Source: Harmothoe impar
Taxonomy: Eukaryota; Annelida; Polychaeta; Phyllodocida; Polynoidae
Length of the DNA: 64,000 bases
Direction of reading: 5' to 3'
Assembly (NCBI GenBank): GCA_947462335.1
Contig: OX381718.1
Location: 45,074,281-45,138,280 of the forward strand
A model generated the notes under the pieces. It made no database searches. It saw only the letters and a program-made list of their open reading frames with translations, and was not told the DNA's origin. Position numbers and translations under genes: made by a program. Below, piece by piece: positions 21,418 to 35,425 of the stretch. The first letter of the stretch is position 1, and the number at the start of each line of letters is the position of its first letter.

Positions 21418-24400
21418 CAAGTGTTCAGAATGATTTGAGTGGATCTCTGTATTCATTTCATGTAAATGTTGATCAATTCCATTTTAAAACAATATTTAAA
21501 GATTGGCTTCACAACTATACCATGGAGAATGGAGGTGTGGAGAATGAGATTCAGTTTCTCCGGAGAACGGCCCTTCCCATACAAAACAATGGTAATGTTG
21601 TTTTTCCACATGACATAAAACTATTTCCCCCAACAAAATAATGCAGTTCCTAGATTGTAGTGCTAGTTTGTACTCCGGCGTGAGCCTCCTTAAATGCCCC
21701 ATTTTGTAAGTAGCACGCCGACCTCTCTGTAAGAGTACCACATTTGGAGGAGTTACATATACGATGTACATATTCACCTTGCATGGTTCATGGGCATGGA
21801 TTAATTTGGCTAGCATCAGAGGATGCACATATTCCACCAATAGCAGATTACAACAATTTCACTTAATGTGGACCACTTATGTTGGTATGACCACTGTGGG
21901 CCCACCGGCACGAATGATGATGGAGGCACGAGTGAGTGACCATTCCCAATGGGCAGTACCCCTCCCACCCCCCTTCTATCTCTCCCCTCAATGTGCATGT
22001 TCCCCTGGTACCCACCCCCTCTGCCCCCCCCCCTCCCATCCCCAGTGTACCCCCACATTGTCATCACCTACCACTCAGGACGAGTAGGCCGGCCAGGACG
22101 TCCATGGTTACGTCATGGACGTAGGTGGTGACGTCATGGGGGCATTGTGGGCCGGGTGGCACTATGCCCGAAGGGGTTGGGGTTAGGGCAGGCTGGTGGG
22201 TGGTGATGGGGCCAAACAAAGAAAGAAGTTTGTTACCAGTCACCTGACCGGATCTAGCAAAACAATGCCGGGTCCCCCTCTTTTTTCCACTTTTTTTTTG
22301 CTACATGCCAGTTTATGTGTCTTAAATCTTATAAAGGTTACAAGATAAAAATTGATAAGGGTTTTAGAGGAAAATTCTGAAACCACCCCCTAAAAGTCGG
22401 CCGGCTGGGTCTGGTTCGTCCAGCCATGTTACCAGAAACCAACCTTTTTTTTTGGGGGGTGGGGGGGGGGTGGGGGGGGGGGGTGGGGGTAGGGGGTCGG
22501 TGGGCAGAGAGGGGTGCACTGGACAAACTGTGGCGACATGTAGCCGGCAGGACGGATAACTCCGATTTCACAGTCAGCTGGAGTTGGTGGGGTGGTGAGT
22601 TGGTGGCCACTGTAGGGTAGAGGTAGTCACTGAGGGGTGGCCACCGCCTGGTTAGTCACATACAGACCCCATCCAGGGTCCACACAGGGTGGCACATGTC
22701 ATGTATAGTGACTGTATACAAAGCTCTCTGTGTCTCCACCCTCTAATATTAATACATACAAGTCTATGGACATGCATAAAGTGACCACATAATAGTGCTG
22801 CATGTGCACTCTCCAGCGCATCCCTTCATTAATGCCTCATTGGGTCCCCACTATACTACAGGCCCTGGAGGACATTACCTGTAGGACTGGAGCTGCTCAC
22901 CTGTGTCCATGAGCTACTCACCACTCCCACTCTGGTACTGGAGGAAGGAAGGAGGGCAGTACACTACTACCTGCTGTACTTTGATACAGAGGGATATGCT
23001 GTAAAGTACACTACTGACACAACTGACACTACCTGCTGCCCCAGGACTTTATACAGAGGGATATACTGTAATGTTTAGCAATAGGACTTCAGAAGAGCTA
23101 CTCAGTAAAAACGGCGGCATTACCATGAGCAGCTCATTATCATTATCAATCCAAAGAAGGATATATAAAGCAGGCCCATCTACATCTGGGACTCTGCTGC
23201 AGCTAGCCCTATAAGTCTTACTCTAACTGAGCCTCTGTGTCATGCACCTGTGGGGTGCACCTGCCAGCCACCTTCCCAGCATAAGGAAAACACACCATTT
23301 TACGTCAAAATAAAAAGGAGCCATCGAGAAACGTTCTGCTACATTGTATAACGTTATTAATTTACTGGGTTTAAGTATCTACTCAACCAGACTCTAATCT
23401 TGCCTGGGAAGTTTGAGACAATGGGAGACGCTACATAATATGCTCAAACTGCGATTCTCTTTATAATAATCTGGGCGCTGATGGACCACTGAATCAGCAG
23501 GGTCAGGGCATTAATTGTTCTCAGTCTCACCGGCTCACTCCAACTCACCATATAGCATTGCTTCACGGGATGAGTAGCTCATAATGGGGAGGAGCTTACA
23601 TTGGGTGTTAATGTACTCAGACCTTAATGTGACCCCCTGACTAAGGGTGATCTTCCTGATCATACCAGGCTTAGTAAGTAACAGGATTAGTGTAAGTAAC
23701 CACCACTAGGATGGATAAGAGCGCTGTTGGCAGCCGAGGAGCGGGCTAATAGACTGGGAACCTCACCAAGTCTGGAGGCAGACTAATAGCCTTATAGACC
23801 CAAGGGGTGTGAAACTGCCAATGGTGTTCTTGGATCAAGCTCAAGCTAAATTGGATCTGCTTAAAGAGAATAAATTAAGATATTCCAGTGGGGAGTATCC
23901 TCGAGGGATTAGACTAGATTTGATGCGTGGATAAATCCGAAGTTTCAACTCCCAGTATTTCCTATAGAGAACCGTCAGCAGGACAAGTGATCATTAAAAA
24001 AAAGAAACTGGGCCAAGTACGTATTTACTACAAAAATGAAAACATTATCCTTATATCAGCAAAGTAGGCTTCGCCTAGGAATTTCCTTTTAAGACATGTC
24101 AACCATGCCTTAATTAGTAAGCTGTGATAAAACAATATAGCTATACATGTATCTAGACCTATTTATAACTGAGGAAAAGTTCTACATCATGTAGTAGATA
24201 GAGTCCAGAGACGTTGAACCTTGCAGGACACATACAAGTTTTCAATTTCAATTGAAATATATGCTGTTAGGTGAACAGTTGTGTCCGTCCCTATTGATGG
24301 CCCTATATTGGTGACTCTACATGCCCACTTACTCTGTTTTTCTACTATTGATTCAGCACTGGAGTATACTTTAGCATATTGACTGAATTTCAAGTGGCCA

Positions 24401-27400
24401 AAAGTGGGAAAAACTGTACATACTATTGCCTACACATGTCCGAAGATGACATAAACGTATGTATGTAAAGCAATGTACAGATGACGACCTGTGGTATCAC
24501 ACCAGCCAGCGCCCACTTTAAAGCCAGCCGAAAGAGAGGAGAACCCGCATTTCCATGCCTTCATACAAGAATGATAGTCCGATCATGCAGGGGCCAGGTC
24601 AGTAGCATTGCAATGGTGGTAGATGCAGCCTATCATTAACAACAGAAGTCCCAGTGATTGGTCTATGAGTGTGCCCATGGTCTATGAGTGTGCCCATGGG
24701 CCATGGCCCGTGTGCCCAACTTCAGGGATGACTATTATATACTGGATCAGGCTTACTAATATTATGAGCAGCCCATCCCTGCTCCGATCACGACAGTGAC
24801 CACTAGACACCACAGGGTGCCAATAACTGGCCAATGGCCTGTGTTAATACAGAAACAATGGGCGACAGGGGCCAGTGTGAGCGCTGAAACCACTCTATAC
24901 TCCATAATAACAATGAGAAAAGAAACAATGTGGCCACATGTAATGACATTATGTCCCGATGAAAGCCCATCTCCATCTGCCACCTGCCTGTCTTTGGTGT
25001 TTCGGCTACTGGACACTCCAATTAATAATATACGACTTTCTTACTATACTTCTCCCTCATTCTACCAACCATCTGCTGTTCACTGATATTCCACACCATT
25101 TTGGAAGCACAATGCGGTAGCTATAGTCTGAAAATTAATAGGCAAGAAAGCAGCAGTGAATTGACAGAAATCTTTTTACAAGCCTCTATTTTGAGATTCA
25201 GGTAACTAAAAACATAGAGACACTGAGAGAAGTCACATCGTAACTTTATTCTGATATAACACATACCAGTTTATATCAAACCAGAACAGGAGAGAGAGGT
25301 GGTGCTCAGGAATTAACCAACCCAAACCTCCCAGCCTACCCCTTCTTCCATACTAGTATATGGATTTTACATGTGACTGACTTATCATTGCTAATCCTTA
25401 TGGACTGATCCCAGGGGAAGTCAGTGTCAGCTGGGTGGGTGGACGATCCATCCTCTCCACAGTACGGGGACATCAGCTGTGTCCACTACAGACCCCCCCC
25501 CCCCCTCACCACCACCCCTGCTGACTCCTTATACTGACCACCATACACCCTGACCACTCCCCCTAATTGCCATCACCATAACTAACTGTATACTACAGTC
25601 TGACCCCATACCGAGGTGTCAAATGGTGCTACTATTGTAGTATTATATCACATAGTTGTCCTGGGCCTATCATATAGATACATTGTATTGTCTGTCAGCA
25701 TATCCCTTACAGCTGACACAGACCAGCATCACTGTACAATACTACCAGTATATATAGGGAGGACTTTACTATAGGGGACAATCGTTAGCCATGTCATAAT
25801 AACAAGTATTTTGGTCATTTTAATCAATTTCAAAAATATATGCTAGAGCACATCCCCCAGTTTTTCTATCATCATGCTATGCTAACGGGAATATTAGCAA
25901 AATCTTAAAAATATCCAGAAACATACACTAATTAATATTCATATATTGAGTTGAATTAAAGAAAAATGAGAATCATTCCATAATAACACTCTGACACAGC
26001 ATTACCTCTAGTCACTATATCCTCATTTGTCCAGAATAAAATGTGCTATTATAACCATTTCTGACCTTCTCAATCCTACCCCCCCCCCTCCTCCTCCTGT
26101 ACACACCCACACCCTTACCATTTGTCACCACTACCACCACCTCAGCACCCCCCCCCCCCGCACACACACACCACCACCACGCCCATACACCGCACTCTAT
26201 CCTCACTCACTTTGTAGGTGACGTCACAGCATCCCCCCCCCCCCCCCCCTCATCTACAGAGTAGGGAAAGGATGGGGGAGAGTCGGATCCTATAGGCTGC
26301 AGTTACACGGGCGTGGTGACATGCATGCTCACATGGGAGACTCATACCTTGGACTTTAAAAGTGACTTAAATGCTATAATAAGTGGATGTATAAAGAACC
26401 GAAACAGGACTATTTGGCGGGTCATATTGGATGACATTGCTTATCGAGGAATTCAGACCGAAGGGAGTAAGTACGATTGGATACTGTGGACGCCAATACC
26501 AATGCATCGGAGCAGGGATATGACTTAGGGGAGTCGGGGGTGATCCCTTCAGACAATAGGAGCATCGACGAAGGGAATATAAGTATATACTTGACTACTA
26601 CTTGACACATGAACGGATACTTGGAACTAGAAATATTTCCCCTTAATGTGAAGTGAGCTGTGCTTAAAGTGCATCATTTTCATATTTACTCCCACAGGAA
26701 ATGAACATATTATTTACAAAGGTCAACTTATACGATGGAATTTGAACCAAGAAACACTTGTTCTATGAACTCGAGAGGGAAGCATTTGAACCGTTTGAAG
26801 AATCAAACGTGATAAAGAATTGAAAGTGAATGACCATTTCTGAAACTTGGCTTAATATACAGATTATTCCATATCTTCAATGGACTGCAGAACTGAATTG
26901 AACGTGAATGACCATTTCTGAAACTTGGGTTTGACTTGATATATACAGATTGTTTAATGTCTACAATGGACTGGAGAAATAACATTCACAGCTGATTCTG
27001 TTGGTTGTGCATACATACCAGGTTGCCCTCCACACAGATATATTCACATATAGCCTAACCGGACTACTACTATACATTGGAGTCCACCCCTACCCTCCGG
27101 CGGCTAGCCTGTTTTTACCACAGTGCCATACATTTGCTGAATTATTGATAGAAACAAGGCGATAATACTAATACCTGCCCCCGACCCCCAATACAGTCCC
27201 ACCACGAGTTGCGTCACTCCCACCCTCGGGGCACCGCGACATCTGTGGGCGTCACGGGTAACTAAATGCCTCAGGAGAAACTCTTTATATTGCCGCGCTG
27301 TATCTATAAGTGTTCAGTATCGTGCAGTATGCTTTAATTGATTTAGCCAGGACATGGTTTGTATACATATATATATATATGCACATGGATTAAACCTACA

Positions 27401-28678
27401 ACGTACGACAACGCTGGGTACACGGCAAGGTTGATGTATGATTGGATTAATAATTAGCAAACATTCTGGATTATCAAACTCTCACTTGCTGGATTCAAGA
27501 GACAAACATTGAAGCAATACTTTGCTCAATCTCCCCTCTCAATAAAGCTCGTGATTGGGGACAATTGGACCGTCTGACTACAGAATTCCCATCAGTCATT
27601 ATTGATACATGTACTTTCCAATTTTATCATTGCAACGACTTCCGATCACAATGGAATATATTCACATCATGTCGTGTTAATTGTATGTTGCCGTGATGCT
27701 ATTTGTTGAATATTAGAAAGCAGTAAGGTCCAATACAAGTATTATACACGGCGAGTTTAGTGCCAGAAAGAGCCACTATGTGTCAGGGGCGGACAAGGCG
27801 TGGATAGTTCAAGCACTGAAGCAGCACAGAACACCCCTCTAGTGGTCGTAGACGGAACTAAACACACGGGAAGATTGAGTTACACTATTTAGTAGCTGAG
27901 GTCCCCTCTTCCTCTGTGTATATCATATTTAAACACAAAAAAAGAACTTGCTGCTGTAAAGAACTCCGTAATTTGTCAAAGGTCAGGTATTATACAGAAG
28001 ACATACGGAGGGGGTCGACACTGCATCGAGGTACCAGATTCTTTCACCAGGGGGCAGTGCAAAATTTCCTTGGGTGACGTTCTTTGAAGCGAACTCTGCC
28101 ATGGGAAAGCCATAACTAAAATCCTACCAGGACCAAACCCATAGTGACCAGAAGAAATAATCCAGCCCCCCCCCCCTGTCGAGAATATTTTGTACATCTG
28201 ATATGGTCAGTGATATTTCATGACTAATCTGACAGAAAGAGATAATCAAAGTGCTTCTATGACAGATTGAACTATAAGATATGTCATATTGTTCAACGTG
28301 TGAATCACACTGTGTCATCATGGAGAATGGAAAATTATACAAGGAAGAATGATTGTGTAGCTACGAAGAACATCGGCTTGAAAAAAAGACATAAATGAAC
28401 TGCGTTATCATAGCAATAGACATTTCAAACAGACCAAACTTCAAGCTTTGAAATACTATCTGCTATGAAACGATGTTAATAAAACAAAGGTCGATGAACT
28501 GACTGGTTATACTATTGGATCTGCACGCCTGGCTGTGACTGCTTTGAGTTGTGTTAACTCACAGGTGGTGTCCAACCCCCAACCAACAGCTGACCGACAA
28601 CAAGAGAGGTAGAGGCTGTTAGTTTGAGTAAAGACGGCGCCTCGCCCTCGGCTGTGACGGGCCGTCGGCTGCGCGTAC
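21418..28678. other. long gene-free stretch upstream of the innexin
   Basis: No coding frame above noise. Features seen: G-runs at 22448-22490, a short duplication at 24663-24705 (GTCTATGAGTGTGCCCATGG), C-runs at 25493-25505 and 26233-26250, and a tandem duplication of about 110 bp at 26820-26995 (GTGAATGACCATTTCTGAAA twice). Part of the last few hundred bases is presumably the innexin promoter and 5' leader. Confidence 0.45.
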
Positions 28679-29986
28679 ATGAATCCATACGCGAGGCCAA
28701 GCCACAGGGATAACGCGCGCAACGAACGACGCGACGAGGCCCGCAAGTTTGGTCACTTCCTGTGTGTCTTCAAAAACATGGAGAAGGTGGTCGGGGCCAT
28801 CGCGCAGATCGGAGAGATAAAGGTCCGCAATGATGACGACTTTGTGGACCGCCTCAGTCGACGCTACACAACGTTCTTCCTGGTGCTTTTTTCCATGCTT
28901 GTCTCCACCAAGCAGTATGTGGGAGAACCTATTAACTGCTGGGTACCGGCTCAGTTCACTGAGAACCACGAGGAGTACGCTAACAAGATATGCTGGGTCT
29001 CCAACACATACTACATGCCATTCACACACAAAGTGCCCATATCGAACGCCCCCAAGGAGCCGCATAAGATCGGGTATTACCAGTGGGTGCCGATGATTTT
29101 GCTCGGACAGAGTGTGATGTTTTTTGTGCCTTGTATAGTTTGGCGCCTTCTCAACCAGCGATCAGGGATTAACATTAAGGCCATTGTAGATGGAGCAGTT
29201 ACATGCCAGAAATCAGCTTCTCAAGCTGAAAACCGTGACCAGACTATTCGTTATATGGTCAACCATTTGGATGCTTACTTGGGATCTAATCGACAAGAGG
29301 CCAACGGCTTCTGGTCACGTATTAAAAGAACACTAGCCAAGCGATGTTTCTTCATTTGTGGCAAGGTGTATGGTAACTATCTTACTATGATATATCTTCT
29401 AGTTAAATTACTATATATAACAAATGCAATAGGACAACTCTTCTTGTTGAATATATTCTTGGGCACAGACTATCATCTATTCGGTGTGACCGTTGTGAGT
29501 GCCTTGTTAAGGGGGGATGACTGGCGACCTACAGCCAGATTCCCCCGAGTGACACTTTGTGATTTTGAAGTGCGCTCACTGGGAAACACAAACCAGCACA
29601 CAGTGCAATGTGTTCTCCCCATCAATCTCTTCAATGAAAAGATATATGTATTCATTTGGTTCTGGTTTGTTTTCGTTGCCATAGTAACCGTTTTAAACCT
29701 ATTCCATTGGCTGGGGAAATCACTCAGCCGGAAAGCACAGGTGGATTATATCAAACGCCATCTCCGCTCTATGGATAGAATCAATCGCGAAACAGACATT
29801 CAGGCGACCAAGTTCGCTCAGGATTATCTGCGCCAAGACGGCGTTTTTGCTTTACGACTCGTCGCAAAGAACGCAGGAGAATTGATAGCAGCCGAATTGG
29901 CTGCAGCGCTATGGGACAATTATGGAAGGGAGCGAAGGCTCATTGTGGACCACCCTGTCCGTCCTCCTCCCCCAGCCCTACCCTGA
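28679..29986 (+). CDS. innexin gap-junction/hemichannel protein
   Basis: A 435-aa single-exon frame. Innexins form gap junctions and hemichannels in the plasma membrane of protostomes. Seen here: the conserved N-terminal DDDFVDRL block (residues 52-59), TM1 about 63-80, extracellular loop 1 with C87 and C105, the family signature YYQWV at 133-137 leading into TM2 (136-156), TM3 about 235-262, loop 2 with C294 and C311, and TM4 about 323-345. The two cysteines per loop are as required. The C-terminal tail is short and ends proline-rich. Most family members begin close to the second ATG (28778, M34, MEKVVG...), so the first 33 residues are either an unusual extension or 5' leader. Length (402 or 435 aa) is normal. 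Paralogue identity cannot be told without a tree. Confidence 0.93.
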   Translation: MNPYARPSHRDNARNERRDEARKFGHFLCVFKNMEKVVGAIAQIGEIKVRNDDDFVDRLSRRYTTFFLVLFSMLVSTKQYVGEPINCWVPAQFTENHEEYANKICWVSNTYYMPFTHKVPISNAPKEPHKIGYYQWVPMILLGQSVMFFVPCIVWRLLNQRSGINIKAIVDGAVTCQKSASQAENRDQTIRYMVNHLDAYLGSNRQEANGFWSRIKRTLAKRCFFICGKVYGNYLTMIYLLVKLLYITNAIGQLFLLNIFLGTDYHLFGVTVVSALLRGDDWRPTARFPRVTLCDFEVRSLGNTNQHTVQCVLPINLFNEKIYVFIWFWFVFVAIVTVLNLFHWLGKSLSRKAQVDYIKRHLRSMDRINRETDIQATKFAQDYLRQDGVFALRLVAKNAGELIAAELAAALWDNYGRERRLIVDHPVRPPPPALP

Positions 29987-30112
29987 CCACCGCTGGAAGG
30001 CCATAATAAGGAAGCAGAAATTCCTGTATCAGAACCAGAGGATACCATACTGGCCATGTTGGCATCTGCAGGAAGCGCCTGATAGTACAGTTACCATTAT
30101 GTGTATGACCCA

Positions 30113-30376
30113 CACTGAAAAAGTAAACTCGTCTCCAGACTCGTCGAAGTGACTGTCATAAAATAAACGAGTCAAAAGTTGTCTAACATATCAGGTTACC
30201 ATCCAACAAATAGAATCTGGAGCTGGCAAATGTCGGGTTTTGGGCTGGCACATACCAAGTGGGTCTTCTATCTCCAGCTTGAAGACCCGCTTCCTTGTCA
30301 CTTAGACAAGTTTTTGACTCGTTTATTTTATGACCGTCACTTTGAAGAGTCTGGAGACAAATATATTTTTTGAGTG
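30113..30376. mobile_element. 264-bp inverted-repeat MITE in the innexin 3' flank
   Basis: Begins CACTGAAAAAGTAAACTCG and ends with a near-complement (...ATATTTTTTGAGTG). Arms of about 75 bp carry GTCTCCAGACTC and TCATAAAATAAACGAGTC, the latter containing AATAAA at 30162. The middle has a smaller hairpin (GGGTCTTC...GAAGACCC). No coding capacity. It lies 126 bp after the innexin stop and so may contribute its poly(A) signal. Confidence 0.75.
30162..30167 (+). terminator. candidate poly(A) signal for the innexin
   Basis: AATAAA, about 175 bp after the stop codon, the first canonical hexamer downstream. It lies inside the left arm of the MITE. Confidence 0.45.
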
Positions 30377-33300
30377 CAGGATGTTGATATTTGGGATATG
30401 TGTTAATTGATTTAGGCATTGCTTCCACTGTAATGAGTTTGCCAGTGTTTAGGGTCAGATGGGAAATCCCGGAGTAAATGAGTGGAGTATAGAAAGGGGG
30501 GAAAGTGGGAGATTGACCAGTGGTACTGTATCCCCTTCCCCCTATACTACCCATTCTCTACGGCTCTCTATCTCACCCCAGGAAGGTGCATGCCAACAGG
30601 GAGACGTTCAATGGACTTATGTAATGGCCATACAGGCAGGTTGTGTGGGCATGGTATGGGCTTCCATCAGAGAAGCATGCCTCTATTCATTCTCACCAGA
30701 TTGATGTTAAGGCTTATCATCCCCTATAACCACAACCCTAGGCACCAGACTGATCAATGCATCCCTCCTGCTCGTATCAACCCCATACAGTCCCTACCAT
30801 TTGTGCATTCCATGGATACAGTGAATAGGGGCAGGCATTGGGACTATATATACCATGGTTAAGGTGTATTGACCTGGCACATTCAGCCACACATAACTCA
30901 GTGCCCATGAGCTGCTCACACCCATACACCACCACAGTCACCTGCTCATTCACTATAGGCTCACACAGGGAGACCTTCCCAGCTCAAACAATGATCAGAA
31001 CAACCCACATACCGGTATATACAGAATCAGGCTCTATATATAGACCTGGTTAGGGTTGGCATGATGAGGTAGGGACCGACCAAGGTGCAAGGTATGGATT
31101 CGAAGAGGAATTCACACTTCCACTATAACCATATAGGGTCTTGATGATTCATAGATCAACTACTTGGGCTGATCAAATGTCATGTAAAACATAAACCACC
31201 TTACCAACTGGATCAACAGTAAGTGAGTAAAAAAGAAGTTGTCTAGCATGTCATGTACAGTTGGTTTTATTTGATATAGATATCCATGTGCTGGAGAGAT
31301 CGTATTATCTGTATCAGTGTATGTATTTAATGATTGATCAAGATCAGTAAGCTATGTTCATACATGATCGTGAATACTGAAAGTGTCCCAATCTGATGAG
31401 CAAAACGCATCTGTATACAGAGTTTCTGGGTCTATATTATTGATGATTTGTTCTAGAGTACATTTTCACCAAAATAGGAAAGCTCTCAGAGTTTACCCTT
31501 TGGTGACGAAAGGTAGTCAGGGGTAAAACAATAAAAGTATTACTTGCAACTAGGTAATACAAACTTGAAACTATGTATTGCACACTTAATTATGTGAGGA
31601 ATAACGTGACAAAGAAGTACAATCATTGTGCTCCTTTGAATTGCTTTGTTAATGTTTCTGTTATTTTGTTATTATCATTGTGTAATACAGTAAAAATGTC
31701 CTTTAAGGCATCGTGATACAATGTAACTAGTCATAATTTAAAGACAATGTGCTTCTTCCGTGAAATTGTTTCATTTATACTATGTGTATATAGACTGGGG
31801 ATATGATAGAGAAAGATCAGATCTGTCTGGCAGAAATATGTCTTCTCAAAATTAATAGTTGGTGGCTCATTACATGTTCAGATATATCCAGAACACAACC
31901 CCATGTAAAGAGATTTATTTCATGGTGAATACGGCACTCCCATTGACTTAACCAAGGAGGGCCGTATTTAACACCCCCGTGAAATAACCCTCGCCCGTAT
32001 TTCACGGCCTTTAAAATCATTAAAATTGATGATTCAAACACTATAAAATTGCTTTTTCAGACCAATTAAGTGGAATTTTGACAAATATTGTTAATTATGA
32101 CATAAAATAAACACAAAGGAGCAATCGTATAGTTCCCCATCGTGAACCTTTGTCTATGTACGTATACGGTACATCTACATGTACGTGTATTCGGACAACA
32201 AACCCATGCTTCTATTGAAGGCAGCATGTTAGGTAAAATGGTTCTGAAGGAAATTATGGTCATTTATTAACTCACCAGAATCCTCCAAAGCTAGCCATTA
32301 ATTGCTATGATGGTATGTATGAATTTACACTCAAGTTACCGACGGTCCAGGTATAGGAGGCTACACTCTTAGTGTCCAGTTAATGTGGACTATGATATTA
32401 TGGGTCTCACATGTTTTCTGATGTCTACCTTTATGTGCAATTCCACGTAATTTCTGTAATAACACATTCCGGAACTATAATTGAGTTAATTTGTCTACAT
32501 ATAGCTCATGGTATTCCTATAAAAGCTTAGCTATTTTGTCGACAGTTCCCTTAATGCTTGAAACTTCTGCCTGTGACTGCCATCAAAACTCAAGAAGGGT
32601 GAAAATAATCATTGAGATAGAATAACTGTGGTATAAATATGAGATATAAGAGAGAAAGTTAATAAAAGTAACTAGTAGGAACAGATAACGGTTCGATGTC
32701 GATTTGATAAGTATGTGCCTATTGGTCACCAAACAGGTGCAGTTATTCTTATTCATAGCGCTGTTTATGGTAGGCCTACATGGAATATACCAATAAGTTT
32801 TTTTTTTAAATTATTTAAAATGGTTTTGAGAAATTAAAGAGTATAGCCATGTACATGATCCTTGAATCTATAAAAAAAAAAAGAACAGTTGAAAGTGATT
32901 GTAAAGTGATGGGAAGCTGGAATTTAAAAAAAAAACTGAACATTTGTTTCAAAATATGTAAAATGAATGTTGTTTGACATTATTTCTAATTGGTATCCCA
33001 ATTTTCCACCAGTTTGCTAATATTTAGCAAAACTAATCAACAGATCAAAGCTTATCTACGATCCAGGATGATGACTCTCAAGGGAAAAATAAAATAAAAT
33101 TTGAAAAATGTAACTTCGGCTGTTTTTTAAAGGTTTTTATTAAACCGAATAATATCGAATAAGAATGGCTATAGTTTTAAAACCAACACAGCCGAAGACT
33201 GGTCAGCAGGTCCACAGGGCCCATATGGACTGAACCTGATGTTGGTGCATTGCCTTCCGTCCATTAGTACCGCGCCATTTTACAATTGAGTTAAGTAGTC

Positions 33301-33600
33301 ATTCCAGCAGAGTTTATTTCCAAATTAGGAGCAATTGAGAATCATCATATTGCTTCTCATGATACATTCTGTCAGTTCGAACATTGCTGTATTGAATCTG
33401 AGACCATTGTCAATGCAAAAATAGTTTAACGATATATCTATAGTGAAATTCACTATATGACATCAAAATATAGCGAAATTCACTTAATAAGATAACATCT
33501 CAATTCATAGTGAAATGCTGACATATATACTAAAATACTAGATGCTGGCATGTATACTAAAATTCACTATATAAGAGCTGTTTTAGAGAGAATGGCTGTA
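30377..33600. other. gene-free stretch
   Basis: No coding frame, RNA gene or long repeat recognised. The last part (about 33430-33570) has several TATAGTGAAATTCACTATA-like palindromes; the LTR element is inserted next to them. Confidence 0.45.
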
Positions 33601-33605
33601 AATAG

Positions 33606-35425
33606 TGTACGGTAGGTGTTTACATTTGGGTCAAAATTAAGCAATTAAGGGAAACTACTTTAGATGCTATTGGTGTACTCTTACTCATGCAGTAATCAGT
33701 AAGAATTCATAGTCTCAGGTTTAGTCACTCGCTCAATGTAAGAATAGCCGTACATATCCTACTCAAACATAAACATGAGAGTCCTGTACAGGTAAAAGAG
33801 TTTATTCATAATTGACAGATGAGCATTTCAGGCTTCTTTCTTGATCAACACTCTGGATGCTACTCAATCCTATCACCGGACCAGAGTATACACATCTATT
33901 AATCTACTCTCAGGTCCACTCCACCAGATAAGCCACCCTTCAAAACACAAGACCAAACAAACCCAGTGATAAATTCTGCATGCAATTACCAGGTTAACTA
34001 TCGTTTCAAAACCCAAAAGATGTAGCCCTGAGTCAAAATAAAACCCTCAGGTGTAGAGCTACAGGTCGCGGAGCTAAATTCATACTTCACCTTTTAGTCA
34101 GAGACGTACCAAGAGATGTATAATTCCTCACTACCATAATTACAATTTGGTAAACTCCATTGTACATTTGTATATTCAATTACACAGTTAGACGCGATGA
34201 GGACTCGACGCAATAGACCTTATCTATCTATAATTCCCTAACAGCTCGGGTTAAAACTTTCAACCTGTCTCGGATTTTCAACTTATTCCACTAGTTAGTT
34301 TGATTACAATATTCCATACAATTCCAGATAAAAGACCTTTACATTGGCAATACAAACGACAGGAAATTCAGTGGTGGCGGGTGATGGCAACTCTCAAAGT
34401 ATTTAAAGGCTAGGCCCGAATGTCTATCATAAACCTGATTAGTTTGCAGTGCATAACCGGTTGGGCGAACCCTCACCGAGTTATATCTCAACGCAATTCT
34501 CCATCCTCCAGAGACGGAGCCTCGATGGAGTAAATAAAAGATTTCTACTTACAGTTTGAATGGGTAAGTTCTTTCCTAAACTTAGGATACCGCTTGGAGG
34601 AATCCTCCAGGGCTTAGCCCTTTCCGGACTCCCTTTCACGATTGAAAGCCCAAGGTGAGTCTATTCTAGTAGGAAGCATGAAAGGTGTTCAGACAATAGT
34701 GCTGGTCGCTGTTGCAAGTAACTGCCTGGATATATCAACCCTGACGTTGGCATGGGGAGTCAATCTCCAACCCCTGCTACCACTACTGGCTGTTCTAACT
34801 CTGCATGGCGAGTAGGTTTTCTCCCAACTAACTCCTCCTTTTAACACGCAGATATTATATCGTGCTGCCAATTCATTTTATCACTACGCATCACTTTAGG
34901 AACCACCATTATTATTTTTGTTACCCTTCTCTCCTCCATTTCTTCCAGAGGGGGACGACTAAACGGCCGCTTTTTCCCCGCCTGGACGGCTACCAGATGT
35001 CCTATCATGCGTCATTCGGCCCGAAGCCTCAAAACACCCATCTATCCAACGGACTATATTTTTCACACTTTGGACAATACTATTATTCTTCACAAGCACT
35101 ATTGTCACTTTTACTCGTTCACTGCGTCAGCCCTCATGCTTATCCAAACAAACAAGAGACCATACCCCCTCCTAATGGATTAAGCAGGAGGATATGTTTT
35201 CTAGAGACGCAGTCTCTCACTCCTAGCTGCCTAAAGGACCATCTCCACTTAACTTATATTAATATAATACCTTATAAATATACCCTCATATATTCACCCA
35301 TTTGGGCACTGATCATGAATAAAAGGCATCTGCATACTTTCAATCTGCATACCGTCTCTTTATAAATGATTCCTTCGCTATTAGGTAATATACAAAATAC
35401 CGCTTTACTGTACTTATACAGTACA
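33606..35425 (-). repeat. 3' LTR (left copy)
   Basis: 1820 bp, apparently the same sequence as 56394-58213 at a constant offset of 22,788. A minus-strand AATAAA at 33801-33806, about 195 bases before the LTR end, is the likely poly(A) signal. Read on the plus strand it contains acceptor- and donor-like splice sites (AG at 34553-34554, GTAAGT at 34564-34569, AAG/GTGAGT at 34655-34660). Confidence 0.95.
34998..35365 (+). other. possible antisense ORF inside the LTR (122 aa)
   Basis: The frame is open from 34862 to 35365, longer than expected in A+T-rich DNA. The first ATG is 34998. An acceptor-like CTCCATTTCTTCCAG ends at 34949 just upstream. The product is rich in His, Tyr and Ser and has no recognisable domain. 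It is present again at 57786-58153 in the other LTR, where antisense transcription would run into host DNA. It may be chance. Confidence 0.25.
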
